Assembly: GCA_963789495.1 (NCBI GenBank)
Contig: CAWBLP010000010.1
Coordinates: 124,001 to 188,000, forward strand
From: CAWBLP01 sp963789495
GTDB taxonomy: Bacteria; Pseudomonadota; Alphaproteobacteria; Acetobacterales; Acetobacteraceae
Length of the DNA: 64,000 bases
Direction: 5' to 3'
Below, one piece after another: positions 34,317 to 43,109 of this stretch. A program made the position numbers and the translations under genes. Below the pieces are notes generated by a model. That model was given only the letters and a program-made list of their open reading frames with translations, was not told the origin of the DNA and did not search any database. Position 1 is the first letter of the stretch. The number at the start of each line of letters is the position of its first letter.

Positions 34317-36353
34317 TTAACCGCGTTTCAGCTCTGCCAAGACAGTATTTTCCGTCAGAATCTGCGGCAACACGGTCGGATCGCCGTGCGGCGGGTAGTA
34401 GACATATAAGGGCACACCATCGCGACCGTTCTCCCGGAGATAAGCGGTGATCTGCGGGTCCTGCCGGGTCCAGTCGCCCTTCAAATAGGCCACGTGATTG
34501 CGGGCAAAGGCCGCCTGCACGTCCTCGGTGCCGATCGCCACCCGCTCATTGACCAGACAGGTGACACACCATGCCGCGGTCATATTGACGAACACCGGCC
34601 GGCCCTCCGCCCGCAAGGCCGCCAGGCGCGCCCCCGAGAAGGGTTCCGCCTGCTGGCCGGAGGAAGCGATCGCCGCGCTGCCGGGCGCCACCGCGAGGCC
34701 GCTGAGTACCGCCAGCGCCGCCAGAAGAGCTGCAGCGGCGGCGGACTGGCCGAAGCGGCGATTGCGATCGGTGGCGGCCTGGCTGACACCCAACACCCAG
34801 GCCGCAAAACCCAGCAGCACGAAGCCGGCGGCGGTGCCCAGTACACCGGCCGGACCGGCTTCCTGGCTGACCACCCAGAGCAGCCACACTGCGGCGCCGT
34901 ACATCGGGAAAGCCAAACCCTGCTTCAGCACGTCCATCCAGCGTCCGGGTCGCGGCGCGATCCGCGCCAGCGAGGGCAATCCAGCCAGGGCTACGTAGGG
35001 TGCCGCCAGGCCCAGCCCCATCACCAAAAATACCAGCATGGTGATCGCCGGGGGCGCGGCGAGACCCGCTGCGATTGCCACCCCCATGAACGGCGCAGTG
35101 CATGGGGTCGCGACCAGCACGGCCAGCAGCCCGGTGAAGAAGCTGCCGAGATGGCCGCCGCGCGACGCCAGCGTCGCCCCTGCGCCGGTCCAGCCTGCGC
35201 CGATCTGGAACACGCCGGACAGGTTCAGCCCGACGCCGAACAGCAGCCAGGCCATCGCCGCGACGAACACCGGGGATTGGAACTGAAATCCCCACCCGGC
35301 GGCGGCACCCGCCGCGCGCGCCAGCAGCAGCGCACTCCCGAGCATGGCGAACGTAACCAGCACGCCGGCGGTATAGGACAGCGCATGCGCCCGGGCGCCG
35401 CCGCGGGAGACACCCGAGGCCAGCGCCACCGCCTTCATCGCCAGCACCGGGAAGACGCAAGGCATCAGATTCAGAATGAGCCCGCCGAGAAACGCGAAGG
35501 CCAGCACCCGCTGCAGCGGCGGCATTGCCGGTCCGGGCACGACCCCCGGCGCCACGTGCAGCGCCACATCGGTCTGCAACCCGGTCCGGTCGCGGACGGT
35601 CAGGATGCCATCCAGACCGTTCGTGGCATCGAAGCCTTTCGCCAGCTTCAGGCCGAGGATGAATCCGCCATCCCGCACTGATAGCGGCTGGGCGGCGTCG
35701 TCCTGAATGCGGCCCGGCTGATCCGGGATGAACCAGGCATCCACGACAGTGGAGGCGGTCAGCTCCGGCCCTTGCACCCAGAGCGAACCATTGGGCCCGA
35801 TCTGCGCCTGCCAGGGTGAGGCACGCGGCACCGCCCGGTCGTGCGCGGCGAACAGCGGTGCCTGGGCGTTCGGAGCGGGCACGCCCGCCGGAAGGTCGAG
35901 CTGGAAGTTGCCCTCCTCAGGAACACAGATTTCCTTGCAGACCAGCCAGGTCGCGTGTGCGCGCACCGCCCAGGGACCGGCGCCCTTGCCGGGATGGACC
36001 TGCTCCGGGAGTAGCAGATCGTCGGTGTAGCCGTAGGTCATCACCGGACCCTCGGCCATGCGGCGCGGCGTCGGCCACTCGATCGGCCCGGCCGTCGCGC
36101 CATCCGGTAGATCCAGAGTCAGCTCCGGCGGCGCGCCGGCATCGCCCGGATTCCGCCAGTAGGTGTGCCAGCCCGGGGCGAGTTTGAAATGTAGGGCGAC
36201 CCGGAAAGGCGTGCCGGACGCCACAGCGTCGGTGTCGGAGACCAGCGTGACACTGTCCCGCGCGCTGCGGACCGGCGCGCTTTCCAGCGCCTGCGCGGCC
36301 TGTGGCGCGAAGGTGGCGAGTGCCAGCAACAGGGCAAGGACGATGCGCGGCAT
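34317..36353 (-). CDS. DsbD/ScsB-type thiol:disulfide interchange protein
   Basis: Membrane electron carrier of 678 residues that passes reducing power from cytosolic thioredoxin to the periplasm. It has a signal peptide (MPRIVLALLLALATFAPQAAQA) and an N-terminal periplasmic domain (to about residue 270, with ATWLVCKEICVPEEG). The membrane domain holds the paired cysteines LMPCVFPVL and ATPCTAPFMG. The C-terminal thioredoxin-like domain holds TAAWCVTCLVNE. All redox cysteines are present, so it should work. The DUF255-like tail (GVPLYVYYPPHGDPTVLPQILT) is typical of the ScsB branch. TlpA nearby is a likely partner. Confidence 0.9.
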   Translation of the reverse strand: MPRIVLALLLALATFAPQAAQALESAPVRSARDSVTLVSDTDAVASGTPFRVALHFKLAPGWHTYWRNPGDAGAPPELTLDLPDGATAGPIEWPTPRRMAEGPVMTYGYTDDLLLPEQVHPGKGAGPWAVRAHATWLVCKEICVPEEGNFQLDLPAGVPAPNAQAPLFAAHDRAVPRASPWQAQIGPNGSLWVQGPELTASTVVDAWFIPDQPGRIQDDAAQPLSVRDGGFILGLKLAKGFDATNGLDGILTVRDRTGLQTDVALHVAPGVVPGPAMPPLQRVLAFAFLGGLILNLMPCVFPVLAMKAVALASGVSRGGARAHALSYTAGVLVTFAMLGSALLLARAAGAAAGWGFQFQSPVFVAAMAWLLFGVGLNLSGVFQIGAGWTGAGATLASRGGHLGSFFTGLLAVLVATPCTAPFMGVAIAAGLAAPPAITMLVFLVMGLGLAAPYVALAGLPSLARIAPRPGRWMDVLKQGLAFPMYGAAVWLLWVVSQEAGPAGVLGTAAGFVLLGFAAWVLGVSQAATDRNRRFGQSAAAAALLAALAVLSGLAVAPGSAAIASSGQQAEPFSGARLAALRAEGRPVFVNMTAAWCVTCLVNERVAIGTEDVQAAFARNHVAYLKGDWTRQDPQITAYLRENGRDGVPLYVYYPPHGDPTVLPQILTENTVLAELKRG

Positions 36354-36484
36354 TCCGTATCCTCTCGGTCCGGTGAGGATATGGGGCATGGATCTGGCGC
36401 TGGCCAGTTCCGTCCGACCCGGTGGCGAACATTCAGCCGCCGAGGCGTGGGTTCGGCGGGACGCAGTGCAGTGCCGCCGCTCCG

Positions 36485-37687
36485 TCAGCGGCCTGCGGTC
36501 GTGCGGCAGGATGGGTCCGGGAAGGCGCGATCCCCCGGCACGACATCCATCTTCGCATAATAGTCCCAGCGCCGCTGCACCTGGTTCGGCGGCTTCACGC
36601 GGTAGACGGTGAGGTCGTGGACGGCCCACCCGTCCGACCGGACCGTCACCGTGCCGAACAGCGTGTCCTTGATCGACGCCTGGCGCAGCCGGACCAGTAC
36701 CTTGTCCGCGTCCACATCGTCCACCGCCTTGGCCGCCTGCAGGAAGCTCAATGTCGCGGCATAGACCGCGACGGCGTTTTCGGTCACGTGCCGCCCATGC
36801 ATCCGCTCGCTCCAGCGACGCGCGAAGCGACGGGTCCTGTCGTCGGTATCCCAATAGAACGGCGCCACCACCACCAGCCCCGCCGCGTCTCGCGGGCCGG
36901 CATGATCGATGTCGCCGATCCGGGCCGAGGGCGCGGCAATCGTAACCCGATGCCGCAGCTCGGCGAGCTGCGCGTGGCGCAGCGTCCCGGTCAGAGCCCC
37001 TTCTCCCTGGGCCAGCGCCAGCACCTGTGCCTGCACCTGGGAGAGCTTCGGCATCACCTTCGACAGGTCGCCGCTCCCCACCGGCTGCTCCACCTCCCCG
37101 ACGACATCGGCACCCATCGCGGACACCGCGTCGTGCAGCGCCGCACGCTGGGCGAGTCCGGCCGGATCTTGCTCACCCAGGATGAACCAGCGCTTCCCGT
37201 CGCGTGGGATCAGCACCTGCGCCAGGGCGCGGGCACGCGGCACCGGTCCGGAGCCCCAGATCACGGTATTGGCCGCACAAAACTGATCCGACACGCCTGC
37301 ATTGGCGGTGGCCACCAGCAAGGTGCGGTGGCGCGCACCGAGCAGCCGGGCAAGTTTGCGGTCGATGGCGAGACCGGAGGAAGAAACGACGGCGGCGACA
37401 TGCTCCTTGTCGAGCCAGTCCTGCACCTGGTGCAGGTCGGACTGCTCCGAACCACCGGACACACCAGGCAGTATCTCGGCGTCGCCCTTCAGGTGTTCGG
37501 TGGCGAAGTCGCTGGCCGCAAGCTGGGCCGCCACCAGCCCGCCATTGCCGGTCTGGCTGGCGAAGGGCTGCGGCAGGTCCTGCAGCACGCCGATCTTGAT
37601 CGTGTCGTGCGGAATCTTCGCCAGCGTCGTGGCGGGCGCCAGCAGCAGGCAGGCGGTCAGGATCGCGGTCAAGTGGCACAGAGTCAT
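36485..37687 (-). CDS. Orphan branched-chain-amino-acid-type solute-binding protein
   Basis: Periplasmic protein of 400 residues in the type I (LivK-like) binding fold. It has a signal peptide (MTLCHLTAILTACLLLAPATTLA), then IKIGVLQDLPQPFASQTGNGGLVAAQLA. No permease or ATPase gene lies beside it. Instead its ATG overlaps the stop of the CtaG-type gene by four bases. Orphan proteins of this type also occur with PQQ/cytochrome alcohol-oxidation systems, so a sensory or scaffold role is possible. No cysteine lipobox was seen. Confidence 0.78.
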   Translation of the reverse strand: MTLCHLTAILTACLLLAPATTLAKIPHDTIKIGVLQDLPQPFASQTGNGGLVAAQLAASDFATEHLKGDAEILPGVSGGSEQSDLHQVQDWLDKEHVAAVVSSSGLAIDRKLARLLGARHRTLLVATANAGVSDQFCAANTVIWGSGPVPRARALAQVLIPRDGKRWFILGEQDPAGLAQRAALHDAVSAMGADVVGEVEQPVGSGDLSKVMPKLSQVQAQVLALAQGEGALTGTLRHAQLAELRHRVTIAAPSARIGDIDHAGPRDAAGLVVVAPFYWDTDDRTRRFARRWSERMHGRHVTENAVAVYAATLSFLQAAKAVDDVDADKVLVRLRQASIKDTLFGTVTVRSDGWAVHDLTVYRVKPPNQVQRRWDYYAKMDVVPGDRAFPDPSCRTTAGR

Positions 37688-38667
37688 GGCGACAGCTTCA
37701 CAGTGCGTACCGGGGCGAGCAGATCCGACATCCGGTCGTCTTGGTGGAACATGCGGCGCATGATCAGGACCGAGGCCAATGCACTCATCATTCCGGCCGG
37801 CACCCAGAGGATCAGGCCGCCGATCTGCTGGTCGAGCAGTGGATCGATCGCTGCAAACACCCTGCCGCATAGCGCGAATGACGGGTAAAGGTCGTGCTGT
37901 GCCAGACCGAGTGCCGTGCCGATCGCGATCTGCGGAAAGATGGGCAGGAACGCGAGGGCCAGCCGAGTGAAAAACGCGATCGGCGCGGGCGGGCGCGGCC
38001 GTGGGTCCAAAACCAGGAACCAGAATAATAGCCCATCCGCCACCATGCTGGCATTCATCACCGCGTACAACCGCGCATCCAGCATGGCGCGGAATGTCAC
38101 CGGCGGCACCAGCCAGAGCATCAGCAACCCCTCGAACAGCAACAGTGCGATCACCGGCTGCTGCACAGCGCGCAGCCCTGCCCGGATCGCTGCCGCTTTG
38201 GCCAGCCGGCGCAGCGCGGCCGGCATGCCGCGTGCGATGGTCTCGCCCGGCCAGCTCATCGCGATCAGGAACGGAGCCAGATGATGCATCACCAGATGTT
38301 GCACGCGGTTCAAAAAGAACATGTGCTGCGCGAGGTAATCGAACTGCGTCAGCAGCACGAAATAAAGCGCAGCCATCCCGGCAAGGAAGCTGACGCCTCG
38401 CCAGCGCGGCATGCGCGCACCCGGGGGGGCACGGGACAGCCCGCGCATAAACCAGAGTAGCGTGACGGCAACACCAATGAAGGCGGTCCAGGAAAAATCC
38501 CACGGCCCCCAGAGGCCGAACAGCAGCGGGTGTTGCCCGCTCAACCAGGCGATGATCGCCGTCAGCAGCAGCACGCCGCATTCCGCCAGCGGCAACCTGG
38601 CACCCTGTCTCTTCCGCGCCTGCCATCGTCTGGCGGCCATCCCGACAACGCGATGCAACATCATCAT
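37684..38667 (-). CDS. ctaG: Cytochrome c oxidase assembly protein, Caa3_CtaG family
   Basis: Integral membrane protein of about 327 residues with seven or more spans, matching the Caa3_CtaG (YppC/CtaG) family needed to form active caa3 oxidase. Recognisable parts are HPLLFGLWGPWDFSWTAF, the histidine-bearing LAQHMFFLNRVQHLVMHHLAPFLIAMSWPG, and a late DQQIGGLILWVPAGMM. The start is uncertain among three successive ATGs (38667, 38664, 38661); longer frames run into the glucoamylase start and are unlikely. This fits the caa3-type oxidase encoded at 40.5-44 kb, although a divergent gene lies between. Confidence 0.8.
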   Translation of the reverse strand: MMMLHRVVGMAARRWQARKRQGARLPLAECGVLLLTAIIAWLSGQHPLLFGLWGPWDFSWTAFIGVAVTLLWFMRGLSRAPPGARMPRWRGVSFLAGMAALYFVLLTQFDYLAQHMFFLNRVQHLVMHHLAPFLIAMSWPGETIARGMPAALRRLAKAAAIRAGLRAVQQPVIALLLFEGLLMLWLVPPVTFRAMLDARLYAVMNASMVADGLLFWFLVLDPRPRPPAPIAFFTRLALAFLPIFPQIAIGTALGLAQHDLYPSFALCGRVFAAIDPLLDQQIGGLILWVPAGMMSALASVLIMRRMFHQDDRMSDLLAPVRTVKLSP

Positions 38668-38744
38668 GCCGAAGCCTGGATGAACGCGGCCTCGCTTCCG
38701 CCGTTGCAGCGGTAGGTGCGAACGGATTATGGCGGAGGCGCGGG

Positions 38745-40517
38745 ATGGCATCACGGCTGGAAGACTATGCGATGATCGGCGACGGCCGCACCGCTGCGCT
38801 GGTGTCGCGCACGGGGTCGATCGACTGGCTGTGCCTGCCCCGCTTCGACAGCGATGCCTGCTGTGCGGCGCTGCTGGGAACCGAGCAGCATGGCTGTTGG
38901 CAGATCGGTCCCTGCGAAACAGCCACGGCACGACGGCAGTATCAGGGCGACACGCTGGTGCTGCAGACGGAGTTCAGCACCGCATCCGGGCGGGCGCGCG
39001 TGACCGACCTGATGGCAATTGGCACTGCGCAGCCAACGTTGATCCGCCGCGTCACCGGTCTGGATGGCACGCTTCGATTGCGCTGCATGCTGGCGCCGCG
39101 ATTCGATTTCGGGCTGCTGCCACCACGCTTTCGGCAGCATGATGGCGCATTGTTGGCCATTGTCGGCCCAGATATGCTGGTTCTGCGCTCGTCCCTGCCA
39201 CTGAAGGAAATCCGCCCGGGCGTCGCGGAGGTCACGTTCGATGTGGCCGCCGGCCAGGAGCTGGACTTCGTGCTGAGTTACGGGGCGTCGCATACACCGC
39301 CTGAAGCGGCGACTGATGCCACGCAGATGCTGGAGCACACGCTGGCCTACTGGCGTGAGTGGGCCGGGCAATTCCACGGTGACACACCCTGGCGCGATGC
39401 CGTGATGCGATCGCTGCTGACATTGAAAGGCCTGATCTATCACCCGACAGGCGGAATGGTTGCCGCTGCGACTGCATCGCTGCCGGAGATGCCTGGCGGG
39501 TCGCTGAACTGGGACTACCGCTACTCCTGGCTGCGTGATGCGACCTTCACGCTCTCTGCATTGCTGAACGCTGGCTATCACGAGGAGGCCACCTGCTGGC
39601 GCGACTGGATGCTGCGCGCCATCGCCACCACACCCGACAACATGCGAATCATGTATCGCATCGATGGCAGCCGCCGCATGGAGGAATGGACGGTGGACTG
39701 GCTGCCCGGATATGAAGGCGCAACCCCGGTTCGGGTCGGCAACAGTGCCGCCGCGCAGCGCCAGATCGATGTGGTGGGAGAGCTGCTCGACGCGCTGCAT
39801 CTGATTGGCCGCGCCGGGATCGACGACAGCGATGACACGATCGCCGCGGAAGCCGAGTTGATCCACCATCTGGAAGGCACCTGGCAGAACAAAGGCCACG
39901 GCCTGTGGGAATCGCGCGGCCAGCCGGAAAACTTCACCTATTCCACAGTCATGGCCTGGGTCGGTGTGGATCGCTTCATTCGCGGCAGCGAAGCCCGAGG
40001 AAGCGCGGACCCGACGCTGCTGCAGCGGCTGCGTGCGCTGCGCTCGCGGATTCATCGCGAGGTCATGGAGCGGTGCTGGAACCATGCGCGCGGGCACTTC
40101 GTCGATCGCTACGGCGGCGAACGCGTCGACGGCAGCCTGTTGCTGTTGCCCCTGGTCAATTTCCTGCCTGCCACGGACCCGCGCATGAGCGCGACGATTG
40201 ATGCCGTCGAGCGCGATCTGAGCGCCGACGGGCTGGTCTGGCGCACGCCGCGAGGTGGAGACCGCGCGCAGGGCGCCTTCATCGCATGCAGTCTGTGGCT
40301 CGCGGATTGCCGATCGCTGCAGGGGCGACGAAGTGACGCAGTGGCGTTGTTGGAACGTGTGTTGTCGCTGCGCAACGACGTCGGTCTTTTGTCGGAAGAG
40401 TATCATCCCGGCCTCCGCCGGCTGCTCGGCAATTTTCCGCAGGCACTCAGCCATCTCGCACTGGTCAATACCGCGCTGGGCCTCTCCGGTCCGGTGCTGC
40501 AGCGTGGCGGAGGTTGA
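38745..40517 (+). CDS. Glycoside hydrolase family 15 (glucoamylase/trehalase-like)
   Basis: Cytosolic glycosidase of 590 residues with no signal peptide. It has the N-terminal beta-sandwich region of bacterial GH15 (MASRLEDYAMIGDGRTAALVSRTGSIDWLCLPRFDS) and the (alpha/alpha)6 catalytic barrel with GSLNWDYRYSWLRDA and DWLPGYEGATPVRVGNSA. The catalytic acids of the family lie in the middle (HGLWESRG) and late (LLSEEYHP) segments. It could degrade glycogen-like glucans or trehalose; the sequence does not decide. It stands alone, convergent with the oxidase operon. Confidence 0.9.
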   Translation: MASRLEDYAMIGDGRTAALVSRTGSIDWLCLPRFDSDACCAALLGTEQHGCWQIGPCETATARRQYQGDTLVLQTEFSTASGRARVTDLMAIGTAQPTLIRRVTGLDGTLRLRCMLAPRFDFGLLPPRFRQHDGALLAIVGPDMLVLRSSLPLKEIRPGVAEVTFDVAAGQELDFVLSYGASHTPPEAATDATQMLEHTLAYWREWAGQFHGDTPWRDAVMRSLLTLKGLIYHPTGGMVAAATASLPEMPGGSLNWDYRYSWLRDATFTLSALLNAGYHEEATCWRDWMLRAIATTPDNMRIMYRIDGSRRMEEWTVDWLPGYEGATPVRVGNSAAAQRQIDVVGELLDALHLIGRAGIDDSDDTIAAEAELIHHLEGTWQNKGHGLWESRGQPENFTYSTVMAWVGVDRFIRGSEARGSADPTLLQRLRALRSRIHREVMERCWNHARGHFVDRYGGERVDGSLLLLPLVNFLPATDPRMSATIDAVERDLSADGLVWRTPRGGDRAQGAFIACSLWLADCRSLQGRRSDAVALLERVLSLRNDVGLLSEEYHPGLRRLLGNFPQALSHLALVNTALGLSGPVLQRGGG

Positions 40518-40528
40518 GCGCCAGGCCG

Positions 40529-40807
40529 TCATCGCGTTGCGTAGTCCACCATGGTCAGCGCGAAAAGGATCGCCACCCAGAAGAAGCCGAGCCCCGAAAA
40601 CAGCCTGATGATCGGGGGTTCCTTGTGTGCTTCCATGGCAACGGTGATCACGATGGCAACCATTGCGACCGCGATGAACACCTCCACGATCCACACGCGG
40701 CTGCCGATGAAGAAGATGCCGAGCAGGACGTTGATCGCCAGCAGGATGAGCAGCGCCAGCATGGTGAAGAACGGTGTTCGCAGATGATGTTTCAGCTCCG
40801 GTGACAT
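40529..40807 (-). CDS. Cytochrome c oxidase subunit IV family protein
   Basis: Small membrane subunit of 92 residues with about three hydrophobic spans (FFTMLALLILLAINVLLGIFFIG, then IFIAVAMVAIVITVAM-like, then FLFSGLGFFWVAILFALTM-like). It begins three bases after the subunit III stop and closes the respiratory operon. Subunit IV proteins of caa3 oxidases stabilise the core. It ends 12 bases from the convergent glucoamylase. Confidence 0.8.
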   Translation of the reverse strand: MSPELKHHLRTPFFTMLALLILLAINVLLGIFFIGSRVWIVEVFIAVAMVAIVITVAMEAHKEPPIIRLFSGLGFFWVAILFALTMVDYATR

Positions 40808-40810
40808 GGT

Positions 40811-41458
40811 TCACCGGTTCAGCAGATAGAGCGTGGGAAACACGATCATCCAGATCAGATCGATGAAGTGCCAATACAGCCCGGTAATCTCGATACGGTT
40901 CGAATGGGTTTGCAAGAACCCTTCCCGGCTGGCAAGAAAAGACATCACCAGCATCAGTCCGATGCCGATCGTCAGATGCACCGCGTGCAGGCCGGTGATG
41001 ATAAAATACAGATCTGTGAACAGCCGGGAGGCTGGATCGCCTGCCAGCTCATAGCGCCGATTGGGCAGGAACGGCGTCATGTGTTCGACGTAGTCGCGAT
41101 AATACTCGTATCCCTTCAGCATCAGGAACAACGCGCCCAGCCCGGCGGTGATCCACATGAACCGCACCATCAGACGCTGCCGACCGACGCGTGACAGCTC
41201 GATCGCGACACTCATCGCGAAACTCGACAGAATCAAAATCGCGGTGTTGGTGGCGCCGATCCAGAACTTCAGATGCAACGCGACCGCCGTGACAGAATCC
41301 GGGTGCATCACGCGGATCACCAACGCCGACAGGAACAATCCCGAGAACAGCAGCAGCTCGGTCAGCAGGAATGTCCACATGCCAAGCTTCGCGGTTTCCC
41401 GCTGCTGCTCCGCCGTCTGAAATTGCACTTCAACCTTGATGCCGACATCGCTCGGCAC
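40811..41458 (-). CDS. coxC: Heme-copper oxidase subunit III
   Basis: Membrane subunit of 215 residues with five predicted spans, the short form usual for caa3/cbaD-type operons. Family marks are AKLGMWTFLLTELLLFSGLFLSA, the conserved glutamate stretch in GYEYYRDY, and GLHAVHLTIGIGLM...HSNRIEITGLYWHFIDLIWMIVFPTLYL. Subunit III helps proton entry and turnover stability. It is one base away from subunit I. Confidence 0.92.
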   Translation of the reverse strand: MPSDVGIKVEVQFQTAEQQRETAKLGMWTFLLTELLLFSGLFLSALVIRVMHPDSVTAVALHLKFWIGATNTAILILSSFAMSVAIELSRVGRQRLMVRFMWITAGLGALFLMLKGYEYYRDYVEHMTPFLPNRRYELAGDPASRLFTDLYFIITGLHAVHLTIGIGLMLVMSFLASREGFLQTHSNRIEITGLYWHFIDLIWMIVFPTLYLLNR

Positions 41459-41459
41459 G

Positions 41460-43109
41460 TTACTTCTCCGGTGTCACGTTGGGATAGTCATATGGATCGA
41501 AGTCCACCACTGGAACATGCTCGAAATTATGCTTAGGCGGCGGCGATGGCGTCGTCCACTCCAGCCCCTTCGCGTTCCATGGATTGGGGCCTGCGCGCTT
41601 GCCATACCAAAGCGACCAGGTCAGGTAGATCATCGGGAAGATATAGGCCGCCGCGAGAACCGTCGCTCCCACCGAGGACATCACATTCAGCACCTGGAAC
41701 GCCGGTGGATAGCTGTGATAGCGCCGCGGCATGCCCAGGTAGCCGAGCACGTATTGCGGCAGGAAGGTCATGTTGAAACCGATAAACATTAGCAGCGCCG
41801 ATACCCTGCCCCACGGCTCGGAATACAGCCGGCCGGTCATCTTCGGCCACCAGTAATGGATGCCGCCGAGGAATGCGACCACTGTGGCGCCGACCATGAT
41901 GTAATGGAAATGCGCGACGACAAAATACGTGTCGTGCACGTGGCCATCCAGCGCAGTCGACGCGAGCATCAATCCCGTCACGCCACCGATGACGAAGAGT
42001 CCGATCCATCCCATGGCATACAGCATCGGCGTGTCGAGCCGGATCGAGCCTTTGTAGATCGTCGCCGCCCAGTTGTACACTTTGATCGCCGACGGCACGG
42101 CGACGATGAAGCTCATCAGTGAGAAGGTCAGACCGGCATAGGGGCTCATGCCGTTGTAAAACATATGATGGCCCCAGACGAAGAAGCCGATCGCCGCAAT
42201 GCCCAGGCTGGAGAATGCAATGAATTTATAGCCGAACACCTTCTTGTAGGCGAAGGCGGCAATCAGCTCACTCATCACACCCATCCCCGGCAGCACCATC
42301 ACGTAGACCACGGGATGCGAGTAGAACCAGAACAGATGCTGGAACAGCACCGGGTCACCGCCATGCTCAGGATCGAATACTCCCAACCCAAAGGCCCGCT
42401 CTACGAACACCAGAACCAGCGCGATGGTCAGCACCGGCGTCGCCAATACCAGGATCAGGCTGGTGGCATAGTTCGACCACACGAACAGCGGAAGGCGGAA
42501 CCAGGTCATGCCCGGCGCACGCAGCTTGTGGGTCGTGACGATGAAATTCAGCCCAGTGAGAATTGAGGAAAACCCGAGGACAATGATACCGAGAACGGCC
42601 ACGACTACATAGCCGTTTGAATACTGTGTGCTGAGAGGCGTGTAGAATGTCCAGCCGGTGTCCACCCCACCCCACAGCATCACAACCAGGGTGAACATGG
42701 ACGCGGTCACGAAGATATACCAGCTCAGCAAATTCAGCTTCGGGAATGCCAGGTCCTTCGCCCCGATCATCAGCGGCAGCAGAAAATTGCCCAGGGTGTT
42801 GGGAATTGACGGCACCAGGAAGAACCAGACCATGATCACGCCATGCAGCGTGAACATGCGATTATAGACGTCATCGGTCAGAATACTGCCATCCGGAACG
42901 ATCAACGACAACCGAACCAAGCCGGCCGCGATGCTGCCCAGCACGAAGAACCCGGTGATCGATACTAGGTACAGAATGGCGATGCGTTTGTGGTCCGTGG
43001 TGAAAAACCACGAGCCAAGCGTCTGTTCAACATGCAGGTAATCCTGCTCCATACCGATAACCGGCGTGGGAACCCGGAGATCCCGCAGAGTGGCGTCGCT
43101 CGGGCTCAT
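41460..43109 (-). CDS. coxA: Cytochrome c oxidase subunit I, A2-type motif
   Basis: Catalytic subunit of 549 residues holding heme a, heme a3 and CuB, reducing oxygen to water and pumping protons. The metal ligands are all visible: His89 and His402 (heme a), His400 (heme a3), and His265 with His314/His315 (CuB). The cross-linked Tyr269 lies in SHPVVYVMVLPG. Helix VI carries Tyr263-Ser264 (FYSHP) instead of the glutamate of GHPEVY enzymes, which marks the A2 subfamily. About 12 spans are predicted. It overlaps subunit II by four bases. Confidence 0.96.
   Translation of the reverse strand: MSPSDATLRDLRVPTPVIGMEQDYLHVEQTLGSWFFTTDHKRIAILYLVSITGFFVLGSIAAGLVRLSLIVPDGSILTDDVYNRMFTLHGVIMVWFFLVPSIPNTLGNFLLPLMIGAKDLAFPKLNLLSWYIFVTASMFTLVVMLWGGVDTGWTFYTPLSTQYSNGYVVVAVLGIIVLGFSSILTGLNFIVTTHKLRAPGMTWFRLPLFVWSNYATSLILVLATPVLTIALVLVFVERAFGLGVFDPEHGGDPVLFQHLFWFYSHPVVYVMVLPGMGVMSELIAAFAYKKVFGYKFIAFSSLGIAAIGFFVWGHHMFYNGMSPYAGLTFSLMSFIVAVPSAIKVYNWAATIYKGSIRLDTPMLYAMGWIGLFVIGGVTGLMLASTALDGHVHDTYFVVAHFHYIMVGATVVAFLGGIHYWWPKMTGRLYSEPWGRVSALLMFIGFNMTFLPQYVLGYLGMPRRYHSYPPAFQVLNVMSSVGATVLAAAYIFPMIYLTWSLWYGKRAGPNPWNAKGLEWTTPSPPPKHNFEHVPVVDFDPYDYPNVTPEK

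Noticed and set aside
38751..40874. A 707-residue minus-strand open frame over the glucoamylase
   Set aside because: The GH15 gene on the other strand has clear catalytic motifs; only the frame's outer end overlaps oxidase subunits, in a different frame from those genes.
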